The position numbers were made by a program, and so were the translations under genes. 64,000 nt of DNA from Tachypleus tridentatus (Eukaryota; Arthropoda; Merostomata; Xiphosura; Limulidae), in assembly GCF_004210375.1 (NCBI RefSeq), contig NW_027467782.1, positions 35,949,771-36,013,770 of the forward strand. Direction: 5' to 3'. This document shows positions 44,266-55,804 of the stretch, piece after piece. Positions within the stretch are counted from its first letter, which is position 1, and each line of letters begins with the position of its first letter. The notes beneath the pieces were generated by a model, which searched no databases, was not told the DNA's origin, and worked only from the letters and a program-made list of their open reading frames with translations.

Positions 44266-45765
44266 TTTGTCGTTTAATTCACATTATAATTTATGTAGAT
44301 CTGTGTTGGTATAATATTTGTAATATATTATCATTTCTATAAGCCTTATCGTGATACTTTTAAGTTGTGAGCAAAAAACTACTCGGGACGCAAGGGATAC
44401 GAACACTTTCTGTCGTAACTGGAGTTATGTTGAAAGAGAATAAAATTCATATAATACGTTCAAAAATCTTTACAGTAAAGGTAATCAGTTTCTAAATGCA
44501 GGTAACTTTACACGTGGTTTTGGGTTCACCACGTTAATATTTGGTAACACACACATGCGAGTGAGACGGCATTACGAGAAGTTATTGAAAATCTTTCCCA
44601 CCACTAAGAGTCTATTTTAACACCGTATTTACTATATGGGAGGAGAGTTGTATATTATCTTGTTGGAAATTGTATAGTCCCCCCCCCCTGGAATAACAGT
44701 AGTTATAATCCTTGACTTATTAAATTTGATCACGTTGTTCAACAAGATATAAAGCTCTTACGGAAAATGGAAAGCCAACTTCAAAGAAAATTTTAAATTT
44801 TAGCCTTGCCTTAATGGCTCATAAAATGTCTTTAAGTTGGTTGTTGTTGTTTTGGAACAGCTCTTTTTTCTTTCTTATTTTTGTCTTTATTTCTAGGATC
44901 ATTAAATAAAATATTTCAAATGATTGACTTAAGGTTATCAGAATCTCAATAGCAATATTCTGCAAAGACAAAAATTCATATAGTAGTTTTAATTCTCAGT
45001 GTAAAAAATTTGAAGCTCTTACTTATTTCACCAACCAGTTAAACATGCAAATCTCTTGTGCTGAGACACAAACGTTAACACTTTTACACTTAAAATGTAT
45101 TTTTGATAGGTATCTATCTCCTATCACACAAAGCTATCTCAATTACTCTTTGCACTCTAAGCTTTGCTGAAAAATATTTTTGTAATCAGTGCATCAGTCT
45201 TTATACCCTATCAACTTTATGCTTTTTCTAAACATGTGCATATCATGTGACTGTTTTCCACCAGTAGTGGCACATCTGCCTCCCTCTACTATTCCTTCTT
45301 ACTCCTCACTTTCAAGAATTGACCTGTTCTAAGTGAAGAACACCAGCCATGAGGAGGGTGGATGTGAATTACCAATGGGAAATTATATTTTGATGTCAAA
45401 AAATAGCTTCTGATGTGGTATTATCTCCACTCTATAAAGGTGAAAGGATCAGTTAAGAAGCACAGCGGAATAACTATCTATCCAGAATGAACAGATGTAC
45501 TCTGAGATGAATAAAGCCCATAACTGGGGTACTTCTGGAACAGGTATGCTCTTTGCACAGGAAGGTGGGAATTAAAGTAGAATGTGTGAAAAATAGATCA
45601 ATAGGTTCAAGCATTAGTCATGTATAAATAAATGTAAGTACAATGAACTATATACTTTCTCACCCTCAACAGGACAGATTCTATAACTCATTTGTATCCA
45701 CAAGATTGTGGATGAGGCATGTAGACCAATACACACACACACACACACCAACAATCACCTGTAAG
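44266..45765. other. unannotated DNA
   Basis: Contains a run of ten C at about 44681-44690 and an (AC)n microsatellite at about 45731-45748. No gene recognised. Confidence 0.45.
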
Positions 45766-45767
45766 TA

Positions 45768-46295
45768 GAATACCATCATTGTTTGTTCTCTTGTCTTCCT
45801 GAGAGACAATCAGTCACACTTTGATGGTGTTACAGAACAGTTGCCATCTCTCTTTTTCATTTTGGGGGGATTTTAATAGACACTCCCCTGTGGAGTAGTA
45901 CTAATATATACATGAGGGATTGTTCCATTGAAAATATGTTGTCGGATCACAACCTATCTCTCTTCAGTAGTGGTTCTTTTCCCTATTTCCATGCACCTAG
46001 TCATTCTTTGACTGCTGTGGATCTACGTATCTATCTGTTCCCCTTCACTTTTCTTGGAGAGATGACAATGGTAAGTGGAACAGTGAAACTACCCATTGTT
46101 TTAAGAGAGAATGGCTGTGGTCAGTGCCCTCTTACTTAAGTGCCATGGTGGAAGTTGGACCAGGTTGACTGACTTTTTTTACCACTTTTTTGAAACTTGG
46201 TCCTGCAGTCCTCAGTCTTCCATCTGTTAATAACTGCATGGAGGCAGTAAGTAATTGCATAATTCAAGCAGCTGCCAGTATGCCAACTGTATAAC
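45768..46295 (+). pseudogene. Jockey-like LINE endonuclease fragment
   Basis: Broken frames spell TIVCSLVFL, then LPSLFFIL followed by a GGFNRHSPLW-type motif (GDFN in intact elements), then MLSDHNLSLFSSGSFPYFHA and SLTAVDL. This is the C-terminal half of the apurinic-like endonuclease of Jockey-type elements, ending near NCMEAVSNCIIQAAASMP. It parallels the region 63150-63320 of the LINE at the right edge. Several frameshifts. No reverse transcriptase attached. Confidence 0.75.
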
Positions 46296-46299
46296 ATTT

Positions 46300-46500
46300 C
46301 AAAAAAAGTTATTTTCTCATTCTTTAGTAAGAAGAGGTATCATCCAATTTTCACAACATCAGTAATTGTAAAAAACATTACAATGTATCTAAGAATAGTT
46401 TTGTAATAGTATTGACATCATTGTTGTTTAATGAAAAGAGAGATCAAAAGAAATCTGTATGTATGTCATATCGAAAGAAATAATGGTGTCTGTAACTGTT
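46300..46500. other. unannotated DNA
   Basis: Nothing recognised. Confidence 0.4.
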
Positions 46501-46509
46501 TGTTAACAA

Positions 46510-46930
46510 CAGCTTAGCATTCTTATGTTAGTTCCTGTTAAACTATGTTGAAGCATACTAAATAACCCTATCCATCTGTTAACAGGATTAAAAATTATAT
46601 ATTTCTATATCAGTTCCTGTTGAACAAGTCAGAAATTGTGTTATCATCAAGATTAAAAGTGATGTAACATTAACAGTTGCCTGTTGAAAAGTCTAGGAAT
46701 ATGTTAAACAGTTTCTTTCAAGGTTAAACATTGCTTCATGTTATACAATCTTCGAGTTAAACAGCTGATACCGAAACTAAACGTTAGTTATTTTCAACAA
46801 ATTTCAGACATAGTAAACAGCTGGTTCAAAACCTAAACAAACATGAGACACACAGTTGCCACCACTTCTAAACATTACTTCCTGTTGAACATAAGTAACA
46901 CATATTGAAAGCTGTTACCAAGATTTGTTA
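46510..46930. repeat. degenerate tandem repeat
   Basis: Irregularly spaced (about 60-85 bp) recurrences of CAGTT(C/G)CTGTTGAA(A/C) and AAACAGCTG-like text. Strongly decayed. Period and borders approximate. Confidence 0.4.
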
Positions 46931-46983
46931 ATTTCTTCTGTACTCTTTGTGTTGAATTTCTTTAAACAGAGAATGAGATTGTC

Positions 46984-47257
46984 TGTTTGTTTGTTTTGTT
47001 TTTTGGAATTTCGCACAAAGCTACTCGAGGGCTATCTGTGCTAGCCGTCCCTAATTTAGCAGTGTAAGACTAGAAGGAAGGCAGCTAGTCATCACCACCC
47101 ACCGCCAACTCTTGGGCTACTCTTTTACCAACGAATAGTGGGATTGATCGTCACATTATACGCCCCCACGGCTGGGAGGGCCAGCATGTTTAGCGCGACG
47201 CGGGCGCGACCCTCGGATTACGAGTCGCACGCCTTACGCGCTTGGCCATGCCAGGCC
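46984..47257 (-). repeat. tRNA-derived SINE (family 1) with target-site duplication
   Basis: Full-length copy flanked by the 12-bp direct repeat AATGAGATTGTC (46972-46983 and 47258-47269). Confidence 0.95.
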
Positions 47258-47269
47258 AATGAGATTGTC

Positions 47270-47614
47270 ATTGAATGGTTTGTAAAAGATGATCTCATTT
47301 TGTTTTTTCTCAGTTTCTTAAATATACAGATCTTTTTTAGACATCATTACTGGCATTTCCAGATCTACATTTGGTGCTGACGTACATTACAAATGCACTG
47401 AGAGCTCTTTCTATTTACATTTTAATTCATAAAAAACTGTTATATTCAGTGAAGCTTTGTTCAGAAATTATATCTCTTTCTGGATTGATTCCTCTGCAGC
47501 AAGTCTGTCTTGAATTCTGTTGGTGTAATTTCATCTTTTTACGAATAAAATCCAAAACAAAATATTTTGCAATACATTTAGTACAATAAGGAATACAAGT
47601 TCAACTTTTCTTAA
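47270..47614. other. unannotated DNA downstream of the PDZ-like exon
   Basis: Two overlapping plus frames (47138-47380 and 47371-47589) show no motif. Nothing else recognised. Confidence 0.4.
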
Positions 47615-47620
47615 TTTATT
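47615..47620 (-). terminator. poly(A) signal AATAAA
   Basis: AATAAA on the minus strand about 126 bp after the stop codon of the exon at 47746-47906, a normal distance for a 3' UTR end. Confidence 0.45.
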
Positions 47621-47745
47621 ATTTTACAATACTAATCATGAAAAATATATAACTACACAGATAATTACTATTTACAATGAAAATGCCATTTGAAGTACTT
47701 TTGCATACATTCAGTTGTCTTTCCGATCTGAAAGACACAGGATTG

Positions 47746-47906
47746 TCAAACATATATTCTTCGTTTTATTATTCTGTTGCTGATTTTTGTGGTGTTTTCC
47801 ACGCTGACACGAGCGCCACTTAATTCTATAATTACGTCACCAGGATGAAGTGTCCCAGTGAGCGAAATCAGTGTTTCATAATCTCTCATCAGGATCACGA
47901 AAACTC
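47746..47906 (-). CDS. terminal exon encoding a PDZ-like segment
   Basis: The acceptor TTAATCGTTCCAG opens an exon entered in phase 1 with 52 codons and then TGA. It reads VFVILMRDYETLISLTGTLH, then PGDVIIELSGARVSVENTTK, then ISNRIIKRRIYV. The order (G)xLxPGDVIxExxGxxV followed by a helix-like ISNRI matches the second half of a PDZ domain, a module that binds protein C-termini. The preceding exon (50993-51049) leaves in phase 1 and joins as RITTR-VFVIL, giving a plausible first half (strand, carboxylate-binding loop). HtrA-type PDZ or scaffold-protein PDZ are both possible. I cannot name the gene. Confidence 0.5.
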
Positions 47907-47924
47907 CTGGAACGATTAAAATAA

Positions 47925-48940
47925 TACATATACAATAGATACTTTTTTACCATTTTTACTTGGTAGTGCATCTACTTACTAAACTAAAATTCATTTAAGA
48001 ATAGCTAACGTGCGATGTTAGTTTAGCGATGTTAATGTGGTTAGACACGAATACAAAATAGTTTGAAAACGTATTTTCCACATAAGGAAAAAATGCTTGA
48101 ATATTTAGATCGCGATAACAAATTAAAATCCTTTTTCCATTAAATTATCTTGTTCTTGTTGATGATTCCACAGTTTCGGTTGGTAAAACTGCTTTATTCC
48201 CTATAATTCTTTATCATTTTTTATAGGAAAGTATTTCCCAAACTGGTTGTTCAATTTTTCTAACAAATTGATTATAACAGTTATATTGAATGTTGTTTAA
48301 CTATTTTTGGCACAAAACATAACAACGCGTTGCGGCTTGTTTTTCTCTTCTTTTTTCACAACATACACGAACTTTAAAGTAACAAGAAATCAATGAAAAA
48401 CACGCGGAACAGCGACTTACAACTATGTAGGCGTGATTACGTATTTTTTTTTTTTAGGCTTTGTTATATAACTGTTGGTAATACAACGTACTCTGAGAAG
48501 ATAGGTCCTTATTGACTGTGCTCAATTCGCATATTTATTACCTGACTTATCCTTCAAATTATAAACTTGTTCTTGGCTCTTAACTACAAGTGGGGAGACA
48601 ACATATTAGGTCATATTGAATAATTTCTATGTTTTTTTCTTTTTGAAATTGTTAAGTAAGTAGGGTGTGATACTGTAGTAGACTGAAAAGGACAATGGTA
48701 TTTATTTAACCTCCATCTTGATCATCAGTTTAAAACCTAGAACTTCTATGCGCAGTTATTCCATAGGTGGCTTTGAATGAAGAATATGTTAAAACATAAA
48801 TTAATCAATCTGTCATGACACTTCTGTGTAAATCCGTGTGTGTGCGTGCGTTTAATCTTAGCAAAGGTGTATCTGCACTATGCTCACCCTAACTGTTTTA
48901 TAAACTTTATTTTCCAAACATTTTTCAGCGCAAAGTGTAA
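47925..48940. other. intron-like DNA
   Basis: Would be intronic if the three-exon model is right. No other feature recognised. Confidence 0.4.
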
Positions 48941-48950
48941 AACTAATAAA

Positions 48951-49211
48951 GTTTGTTTGTTTTTGAAATTCACGCAAAGCTACATGAGGGCTATATAAGC
49001 TAGCTGACCCTAATTTAGCAGTGTAAGACAAGAAGTAAGGCAGCTGGTCATTACCACCCACAGCCAACTCTTGAGCTGCTCTTTTAACAACAAATAGTGG
49101 GATTGACCGTCAGTTATAACGCCCCCACAGCATGTTTGGTGTGACGGGGATTCGAACTCGCGACCCTCGGATTACGAGCCGAGTGCGTTAACCATCGGGC
49201 CATGTCGGGCC
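48951..49211 (-). repeat. tRNA-derived SINE (family 1)
   Basis: Moderately diverged copy, (GTTT)n tail at the low side and head GGGCCCGACATGGCCCGATG on minus. AAAACTA on both sides may be the target-site duplication. Confidence 0.88.
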
Positions 49212-49259
49212 CAAAACTATTGAAGTGAAATTCAAAAACGTTAAGTTAAAGTTGTTTCA

Positions 49260-49795
49260 GTTACGATGCAAAACCTGCTGGACTAAATAATTAAATTCAA
49301 AATACAATAACAACAACTTCTACAGTAGGTAAATCCTGACTTTAATAACTACATCATATCGAACTTTAATATGGCATCATCATGATTAGTTTAAAATTGT
49401 TGTTATTGTAATTTTAAATTAACCGTTACCTTATTTTCTGCCGGATTATGCCATTGATAATTTTGTTTCTCCAATAATTAATTAACCTGAAAATAATATA
49501 TTGAACACATAGTCCTTTCATCTTTGTTTAGATTTGCACTCACGAATTATATTAGTAATTTAGATGTTTGGTGAAGGGAACTCTGATGTGATTTGTATCA
49601 AGAGCAGGTAAGCAAAATGAAGAGTAACAACTATTTTTATTTCTTGCTTTTCAAGTTCATACGTCATGCTGTGTTGTATCCTACAGACTGTATAATTATT
49701 CTCGTGATTCGTGGCATGTGCACGATTCACTAACGTCACGGCAGTACAAATTGCAATGTTAAGCGTCCCTTAAGTGACAACATTTCAGTGTCTAG
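49260..49795. repeat. intronic duplicated segment, copy 1
   Basis: Matches 52462-53200 once the SINE at 52562-52806 is set aside. Shared text includes ATAATTAAATTCAAAATACA and TGACTTTAATAACTACATC. The shared stretch ends at AAGCGTCCCTTA. Confidence 0.8.
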
Positions 49796-49799
49796 TAAC

Positions 49800-50305
49800 T
49801 AAGTTAAAGACAGACATCATACTACTATACAGTGGTGCAAGTTGTTAAAACAGGTGATCTCTCCAGGTCATCTTTCGTTGTAATAATAATAATCCTCTTA
49901 AATTTCAATTACACGACCACACATTTCACCCTGTTCAGTATTGTGGCGACTAGAGTATGGTTTGGAGAGAAAAAATGTTGTTAAAGCACAGATTGTTGTT
50001 TTCCTTTTATACAAGCACGAAATAAAAAGGTGAGACATCTAATTAATGTCATACCACGCATATGATAGTAAGGAACAAAAAAAAACACTACATGGTTGTT
50101 AAAAGAAGTCCAACGAAGCTGTATGATACACAAATTCAATACAACTTAAAGTTTACTATAAAATGTATTTTAAATTAGAAATCGTCGATTACCACAAAGT
50201 CATGTTAAAAACTGTTGCATTTTTCACATCTAAAAATCACTCTTTCTTCAAAGAGATCCTTACAGAGATTAAAAGTTAACATTAATTTATACTTATCATA
50301 TTCTA
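49800..50305. other. intron-like DNA
   Basis: Nothing recognised. Confidence 0.4.
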
Positions 50306-50307
50306 CT

Positions 50308-50575
50308 TGGACGGGCCAGCAGTGGCCGATATTCAGAGTGCAGGATTACGTCTCTCTACGTCTAAAATTCGAGCCACAATGCAACTAAATACAGTCAGTA
50401 ATTTCGGTTGTATGTGCGTTATAGGAATGACAGTCAGTCCCATTATTCGGCTCTAAGAGATGGCTAAAGTTTCTTATGGCAATGAGTGCTGCCGAATGGT
50501 TGGTCAGTTGTTTATAATTAGGAATTTTAAGTGATTCTGAATTGCTATTTAGCCCTTGTGAGCATAGAATACCCA
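50308..50575 (+). repeat. old SINE (family 3)
   Basis: Head GGACGGGCCAGCAGTGGCCG, then a decayed B-box-like AAATTCGAGCCACAATG, then the body GTGCGTTATAGGAATGACAG and CAGTCCCATTATTCGGCTCT. It ends near TTTAGCCCTTGTGAGCATAG. Its layout parallels family 1 but the sequence differs throughout. Confidence 0.6.
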
Positions 50576-50992
50576 TCAGTTGAGATTTTCCAGGAGAGTT
50601 GGAAAATTAGTAACTCTCAATTTTGTAAATTATTGTCATTTCACCAGGTAAAATACAGTTAAATAGTCAGTGTAACATTCACTAGTATGAGAAAAAATAT
50701 ACAAAAGACTCACAATGTTCTCTACAAAGCCACTTATCGCGAAAGTTTTAGTGCTTATCCTTCGGTTAAACTGTATATTGTGAAAAATGATTATATAGAT
50801 ACATGTAGTAAGAAATATATGTTTCTGAGAGGGCCATAAGAAGCGATAAATACAGTCAGACCATGTCTTGTCCACTTTACACGGTGAGAATTTAAGTATT
50901 AAAACTTGCTTTTGTAAAGCGACACGTTACGTTGAGTATATGTAGTAAGAAAATACGATATCCTATTTAAATAATAAAAACCTAGAACTTAC

Positions 50993-51049
50993 GAGTCGTG
51001 ATCCGCTTTTTGAGTGACTTTTTTTGATTTTTTGTGTAGGGCAAAATCA
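50993..51049 (-). CDS. 57-bp internal exon of the PDZ-like gene
   Basis: Strong splice signals: acceptor CTTCTATTCCAG, donor ACTC|GTAAGT. In phase 1 it reads ILPYTKNQKKSLKKRITT, a basic stretch that joins in frame to the PDZ-like exon downstream and to the exon at 52291-52383 upstream. The short length makes it easy to miss by gene prediction. Confidence 0.5.
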
Positions 51050-51059
51050 CTGGAATAGA

Positions 51060-52010
51060 AGCAATGCTTACATGTAATGAAGTTGTAATAGTATATTTAC
51101 AGAAAATTGAATTGTATAAGAAAAGATCAATATTTGTTTAAATGAATTGTGTTATATTGATAAACCAGTACCTCAGTGTTAATGGTTAACAACTTAGATA
51201 AAATTGGTAAATATCACGATCCACACTAAAACAGTTATTGTTCAGACAATATGACAGTATGAACAGTATTTCAATAACTACTAGATCTGTCGTGTATCAG
51301 TGAAACTGTGGACTACTGGTATTATACAGAGGTCCTCGATAATAGTGGATATAGCAGATGTAATGGAGTTAACATATTCTTCTCTACTCTCATTCACAAG
51401 TTACAATAACACCAACACTAAAATTACTTATAATGAAAAATGGTTGCAATTGTGTATAGAGAAAAACAGTAGTTGAGGTTCGTCAAATGATTATTAAACG
51501 TACTTAAATATTTATATGGTGGAATAGGTAACGAATTATGGTTATTACAGGGTCACATAAAACGTATGTTACCAAATTTGTCTGCTTGAATAAAAAATAC
51601 AAGAATTAAGGTCCCAAAACAAATTATAAGTGAAAACGACTCTACAAGATGTTGACGGCAAAGATGATATACAGGTAGTGTTTAACTAGTTTTAGCCAAG
51701 CAGCAAAGGTGCAATGTATTGAAGAAATACATAGATTATGTAAGTAACTATGAAACCGAATTATAGCATTAGATTACATACTTTTCATTGCATTTCAAGT
51801 TAATAATTTTTCTGTTTGATAACAGATTATAATCATCAATAGTACACATTCTTATCAAAACATAAGTTCACTATGGTGAGAAAAAGACAACTAAGAACAA
51901 CAGTATGTAATATACATGAACTGTTACGTATTTATCTTAAACCGCTTGTGTCCTATTTGATTAAGAAACTATAGTTTCAAAATGTTTATTCAATACTTAG
52001 TCAATTTGAT
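51060..52010. other. intron-like DNA
   Basis: No feature recognised. Confidence 0.4.
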
Positions 52011-52014
52011 TTGG

Positions 52015-52270
52015 TTTCTTTTAAATTTGGCGAAACTACACGTAAGCTATATATACTAACCATCCTTTCAGCAATTCTAGACTAAAATAAAGACACCTAA
52101 TCAACACCAAACAATGTCAACTGTTTGTTTACTCTTTTTATCAACGAATAGTGAAATTGATCGTCATATTTTAGTTTTTCTTTACGGCTAAATGGGTGTA
52201 CATGTTTGATGTGATGGGAGTTCAAAACAGCGTTCAGCAGATTGTGAGTAGAGCGTCCTGGCAACCATTT
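52015..52270 (-). repeat. old SINE (family 1), strongly diverged
   Basis: Body text such as CAACGAATAGTGAAATTGAT and a head-like end near 52260 align to the family consensus with many differences. It lies just below the exon at 52291. Confidence 0.7.
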
Positions 52271-52290
52271 AAGCTCAGAGTAAGATTTAC

Positions 52291-52383
52291 CTGAGAATAC
52301 ATACCTTCTGGGTGTGGAAATCTCCGGAGGAACTGATTTTTCTTGTTCATCACAGATGGTGTTACTGATTACCCAAGATTCAC
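52291..52383 (-). CDS. upstream exon of the PDZ-like gene
   Basis: Acceptor TTATATCTTATTTCAG. Entered in phase 1 it reads ESWVISNTICDEQEKSVPPE and then ISTPRRYVFS, with donor TCAG|GTAAAT, leaving in phase 1 to match the next exon. A second donor (AGAAG|GTATGT, at 52305) would shorten the exon by 14 bp and shift the frame, so two splice forms are possible. A partial copy lies at about 53203-53255. RRYVFSV would form the first strand of the PDZ fold when joined to the next exon. Upstream exons are not identified. Confidence 0.5.
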
Positions 52384-52461
52384 CTGAAATAAGATATAAA
52401 TGCTGATTTCTATAAAACTCAATTGTATCTAAACTAGCTTTGATTTAATATCTAGTAAGGA

Positions 52462-53200
52462 ATCTGCTGGAGTAAATAATTAAATTCAAAATACAATAAC
52501 AGCAACTTCTACACGAAGTAAATCCTGACTTTAATAACTACATCGTATCGTCCTTTGATTCTTTTTTTTTAATTCTCGCACAGTTACACAAGGGCTATCT
52601 GCGCTAGCCGTCCCTAATTTAGCAGTGTAGGACAAGAGGGAATGCAGCTAGTCATCACCACCCACCGCCAACGAATAGTATGACTGACCCTTACATTATA
52701 ACGCCCCACGGCTGAAAAGGCGAGCATGTTTGATGCGACGGGAATTCGAACCCGCAACCCTGAGATTACGAGTCGAACGCCTTGACCCACCTGGCCATGA
52801 CGAGCTTCGTTCTTTGGTATGGCATCATCATCACTTCAAACTGTTTGTTGTTGTAATTTTAATTTAACGGTTACATGATTTTCTGAGGGATCATCTCATG
52901 ATATTTGCCTCAATAATTTTGTTTTTCCTGTAATGAATTAAACTGAAAGTAATAAACTGAACATACCATCCCTTCATCTTTAGTTAGATTTGCACTCACG
53001 AAATATATTAATAAACTAGATGTTTGGTGAAGAATTAAATGAAGGTTAAAAATATTTTTGTTTCTTTTTTTTCAAGTTCGTATCTCATGCTGTTTTGTAT
53101 CCTACGGATTATGTAATTTTTTCTCGTGATTCATGGCATGTACACGATATACTAATATCATGGCATTACAAACTGTAGTGTTAAGCGTCCCTTATGTTAC
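52462..53200. repeat. intronic duplicated segment, copy 2 (split by a SINE)
   Basis: Counterpart of 49260-49795. The SINE at 52562-52806 splits it, so the SINE arrived after the duplication. Confidence 0.8.
52562..52806 (-). repeat. tRNA-derived SINE (family 1), internal deletion
   Basis: Normal tail and head, but about 25 bp around GGGCTACTCTTTTACC are missing. CGTTCTTTG-like and CGTCCTTTG-like text flanks both ends and may be its target-site duplication. Confidence 0.9.
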
Positions 53201-53202
53201 AA

Positions 53203-53255
53203 CCTCTAGAGGAACTGATTTCTCTTGGAGCTCACATAGGGTGTCACTGATTGCC
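53203..53255 (-). pseudogene. partial copy of the exon at 52291-52383
   Basis: Reads AISDTLCELQEKSVPLE, paralleling VISNTICDEQEKSVPPE, then diverges at a GTTGTAAC that could act as a donor. No stop inside the short matching part. It may be a relic of an exon duplication or a second alternative exon. Confidence 0.5.
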
Positions 53256-53392
53256 CTACGAAAAAAATGTGATATCCTGACAAAGGGAAGATTTTATGTT
53301 TTCAGAGCATCATGGTTGGTTTTGTCTGATTTTAAACCTGAAGAGAAAATATTATAAAGCTGTGTTCATTAATAATTTGACTTCTAAGATAT

Positions 53393-53662
53393 GTCAAGGC
53401 CAAGCGTGTTAAGGCGTGCGACTTATAATCTGAGAGTCGCGGGTTCGCATCCCCGTCGCGCCAAACATTCTCGCTTTTTTAGCCGTGGGGGCGTTATAAT
53501 GTTACGGTCAATCCCACTATTCGTTGGAATAAAAGTAGCTCAAGAGTTGGCGGTGGGTGGTGATGACTAGCTGCCTTCCCTCTAGTCTTACACTGCTAAA
53601 TTAGGGACGGCTAGCACAGATAGCCCTCGAGTATCTTTGTGCGAAATTCAGAAACAAACAAA
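53393..53662 (+). repeat. tRNA-derived SINE (family 1)
   Basis: Full length apart from the first few bases of the head. Tail GCGAAATTCAGAAACAAACA. Confidence 0.92.
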
Positions 53663-54955
53663 ATATAACAAATGTCTTACTAATACCTTTTTTTAAAAAT
53701 TATTTCATGTTATACGCACACAAATATTTAAATACTTGTATGAAAGATATGAACAGAACGATTATTTTTTGGTTTTTGGAGAAGAATCCTGGGTTCACAA
53801 CCTCATTATTACATTTTATTTAAACATGTACTCACAAAGAAAAGTTAGAAACTGTAGTACTACCTAGAAGTTTAGCCAAACTTATATAATAGTGCTTTGA
53901 TTAACATCCAAAATCACACAATATATTATTATAATCCTATCCATTCTACCAACATACCATTTCATGCCAGAAGTGTTTAATAAAATTATTTCCCTCTTTA
54001 GTAACTTGATCACTGACATTAAAGCTTGAAATAATTTAAACATTTTATTACCTAACCCTAAATAACTACTACTAAAGGAACAAAACAAGATTTAAACTGA
54101 AAAATAAAAGATACTGTTTAGAAACTACAGAGATCATCAAACCAAACGATCTGTAAGAACTCAACATGGTCTTCACACTTCCTACTTTGGTGTTTAGTCT
54201 AGAATAATCAATAGAAACACGTAAAAGTGATTTTTAATTCGAATGTCTGTTGAGACGTACATCTATAGGAAAAGAGTGATGTAAATGATTTCATTTCTTT
54301 AATCCGGCATTTCCCTATCGTAGTGTTGTAAATCGGTGAGTCAACTAAGTCTGTGGAATTGATCGGCTGTGATGTGAGATTCGACTTTTGTCCTATTTTG
54401 TCTGTGTTTAGTCCTTTCCAGTTGTCAAATTATTTTATATTCTATCATAAGGTGACGACAGCTCATTCTCACTTTAAACACAATCCAATATATTTTGATT
54501 TGTTTCCAACTGTTCTGTAGAAACATAAGTGTTAGATCGCAACGAAATGTTGAACAAGATTTTCCTTCGTCTTCAATATTTTTGGCCTGAAATAAATATC
54601 GTTTGCTTCCTATGTTTTCATCCTTTCAAACTAGCACTGGTTCAGGAAGAACCTAGTCGGATGTACAGAATATAAGATATGCGTTTTTAATGCTTGGGAG
54701 TTTTCTCATGGTTCTGTGTAATTATGCCATGAAATATTAGGCTCATATAGTATTTCTTTATTCTAACAAGAAAAAAGCTCAGGATATTTATTTACTCCAA
54801 CTACATGATTAGTCGCTTTTATCAGCTAAATATTCCGAGTATATTTTGAATTTTTGACTAAATTAAAAGTGACTTTTGTCATCTTCTTCAATAACTAAGT
54901 ATTGAAAATTATTATTAACTGATGATAATGTTGCTTTGCTTCTAAAACTATTACA
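53663..54955. other. unannotated AT-rich DNA
   Basis: No gene or element recognised. Confidence 0.45.
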
Positions 54956-54966
54956 TCGGTCACTTA

Positions 54967-55237
54967 CCATGGCCAAGCGCGTAAGGCGTGCGACTCGTAA
55001 TCCGAGGGTCGCGAGTTCGCGCCCGCGTCGCGCTAAACATGCTCGCCCTCCCAGCCGTGGGGGTGTATAATGTGACGGTCAATCCCACTATTCGTTGGTA
55101 AAAGAGTAGCCCAAGAGTTGGCGGTGGGTGGTGATGACTAGCTGCCTTCCCTCTAGTCTTACACTGCTAAATTAGGGACGGCTAGCACAGATAGCCCTCG
55201 AGTAGCTTTGTGCGAAATTCCAAAACAAACAAACAAA
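54967..55237 (+). repeat. tRNA-derived SINE (family 1) with target-site duplication
   Basis: Flanked by the 10-bp direct repeat CGGTCACTTA (54957-54966 and 55238-55247). Close to the consensus and ending in (AAAC)n, so probably one of the youngest copies here. Confidence 0.95.
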
Positions 55238-55249
55238 CGGTCACTTAAA

Positions 55250-55800
55250 TGTTTTAGATCTAACAGCCAAAAGGTGAATGTATACTATAACGATTGTTCT
55301 CCATTAAATCACTTGAGACTACTCTGATGTATTACATCCTGGTGGATATGGTACTCGTAGTTGTACACGATCTGCATAAATTATACAATTATCGTCAATA
55401 TCACGGCATGTAGATTGATTAATTAAATGTTTGAAACGAAACTCAGATTCAGTTTGCTTTCGTAAAAATAAACCAACTGTTTAGTTTTTTACTAAGACAT
55501 CTGACTTTGTTTAGTGCTTGAAAAGGAACAAGAAGTTCTGTTTCAGAAAGTGGAAATTCATATGTTGAAATAAATATATTGATAAGAAATATTTTCTTTG
55601 CAGATTTCTTTTCTCCGATTTTGAATTGAAATTGCTTGAGAAATCTCTTTGTGGTTGTTCTGGCGAAGAGATGTAACTGAACTTAGGTTGTTTTTTTAAT
55701 TCCATGCTTTCGATGCTTGTATTGAAATTGGTGTAAATTTTGGAAATAGTTCTGTCTAAAATGAAGATCTACATATACGTACACATCCAAACCTCTTTAA
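55250..55800. other. unannotated DNA
   Basis: Nothing recognised. Confidence 0.45.
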
Positions 55801-55804
55801 TTAC

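Noticed and set aside
44681-44690. Run of ten C as a regulatory or quadruplex site
   Set aside because: A single C run cannot form an intramolecular quadruplex or i-motif. Simple repeat.
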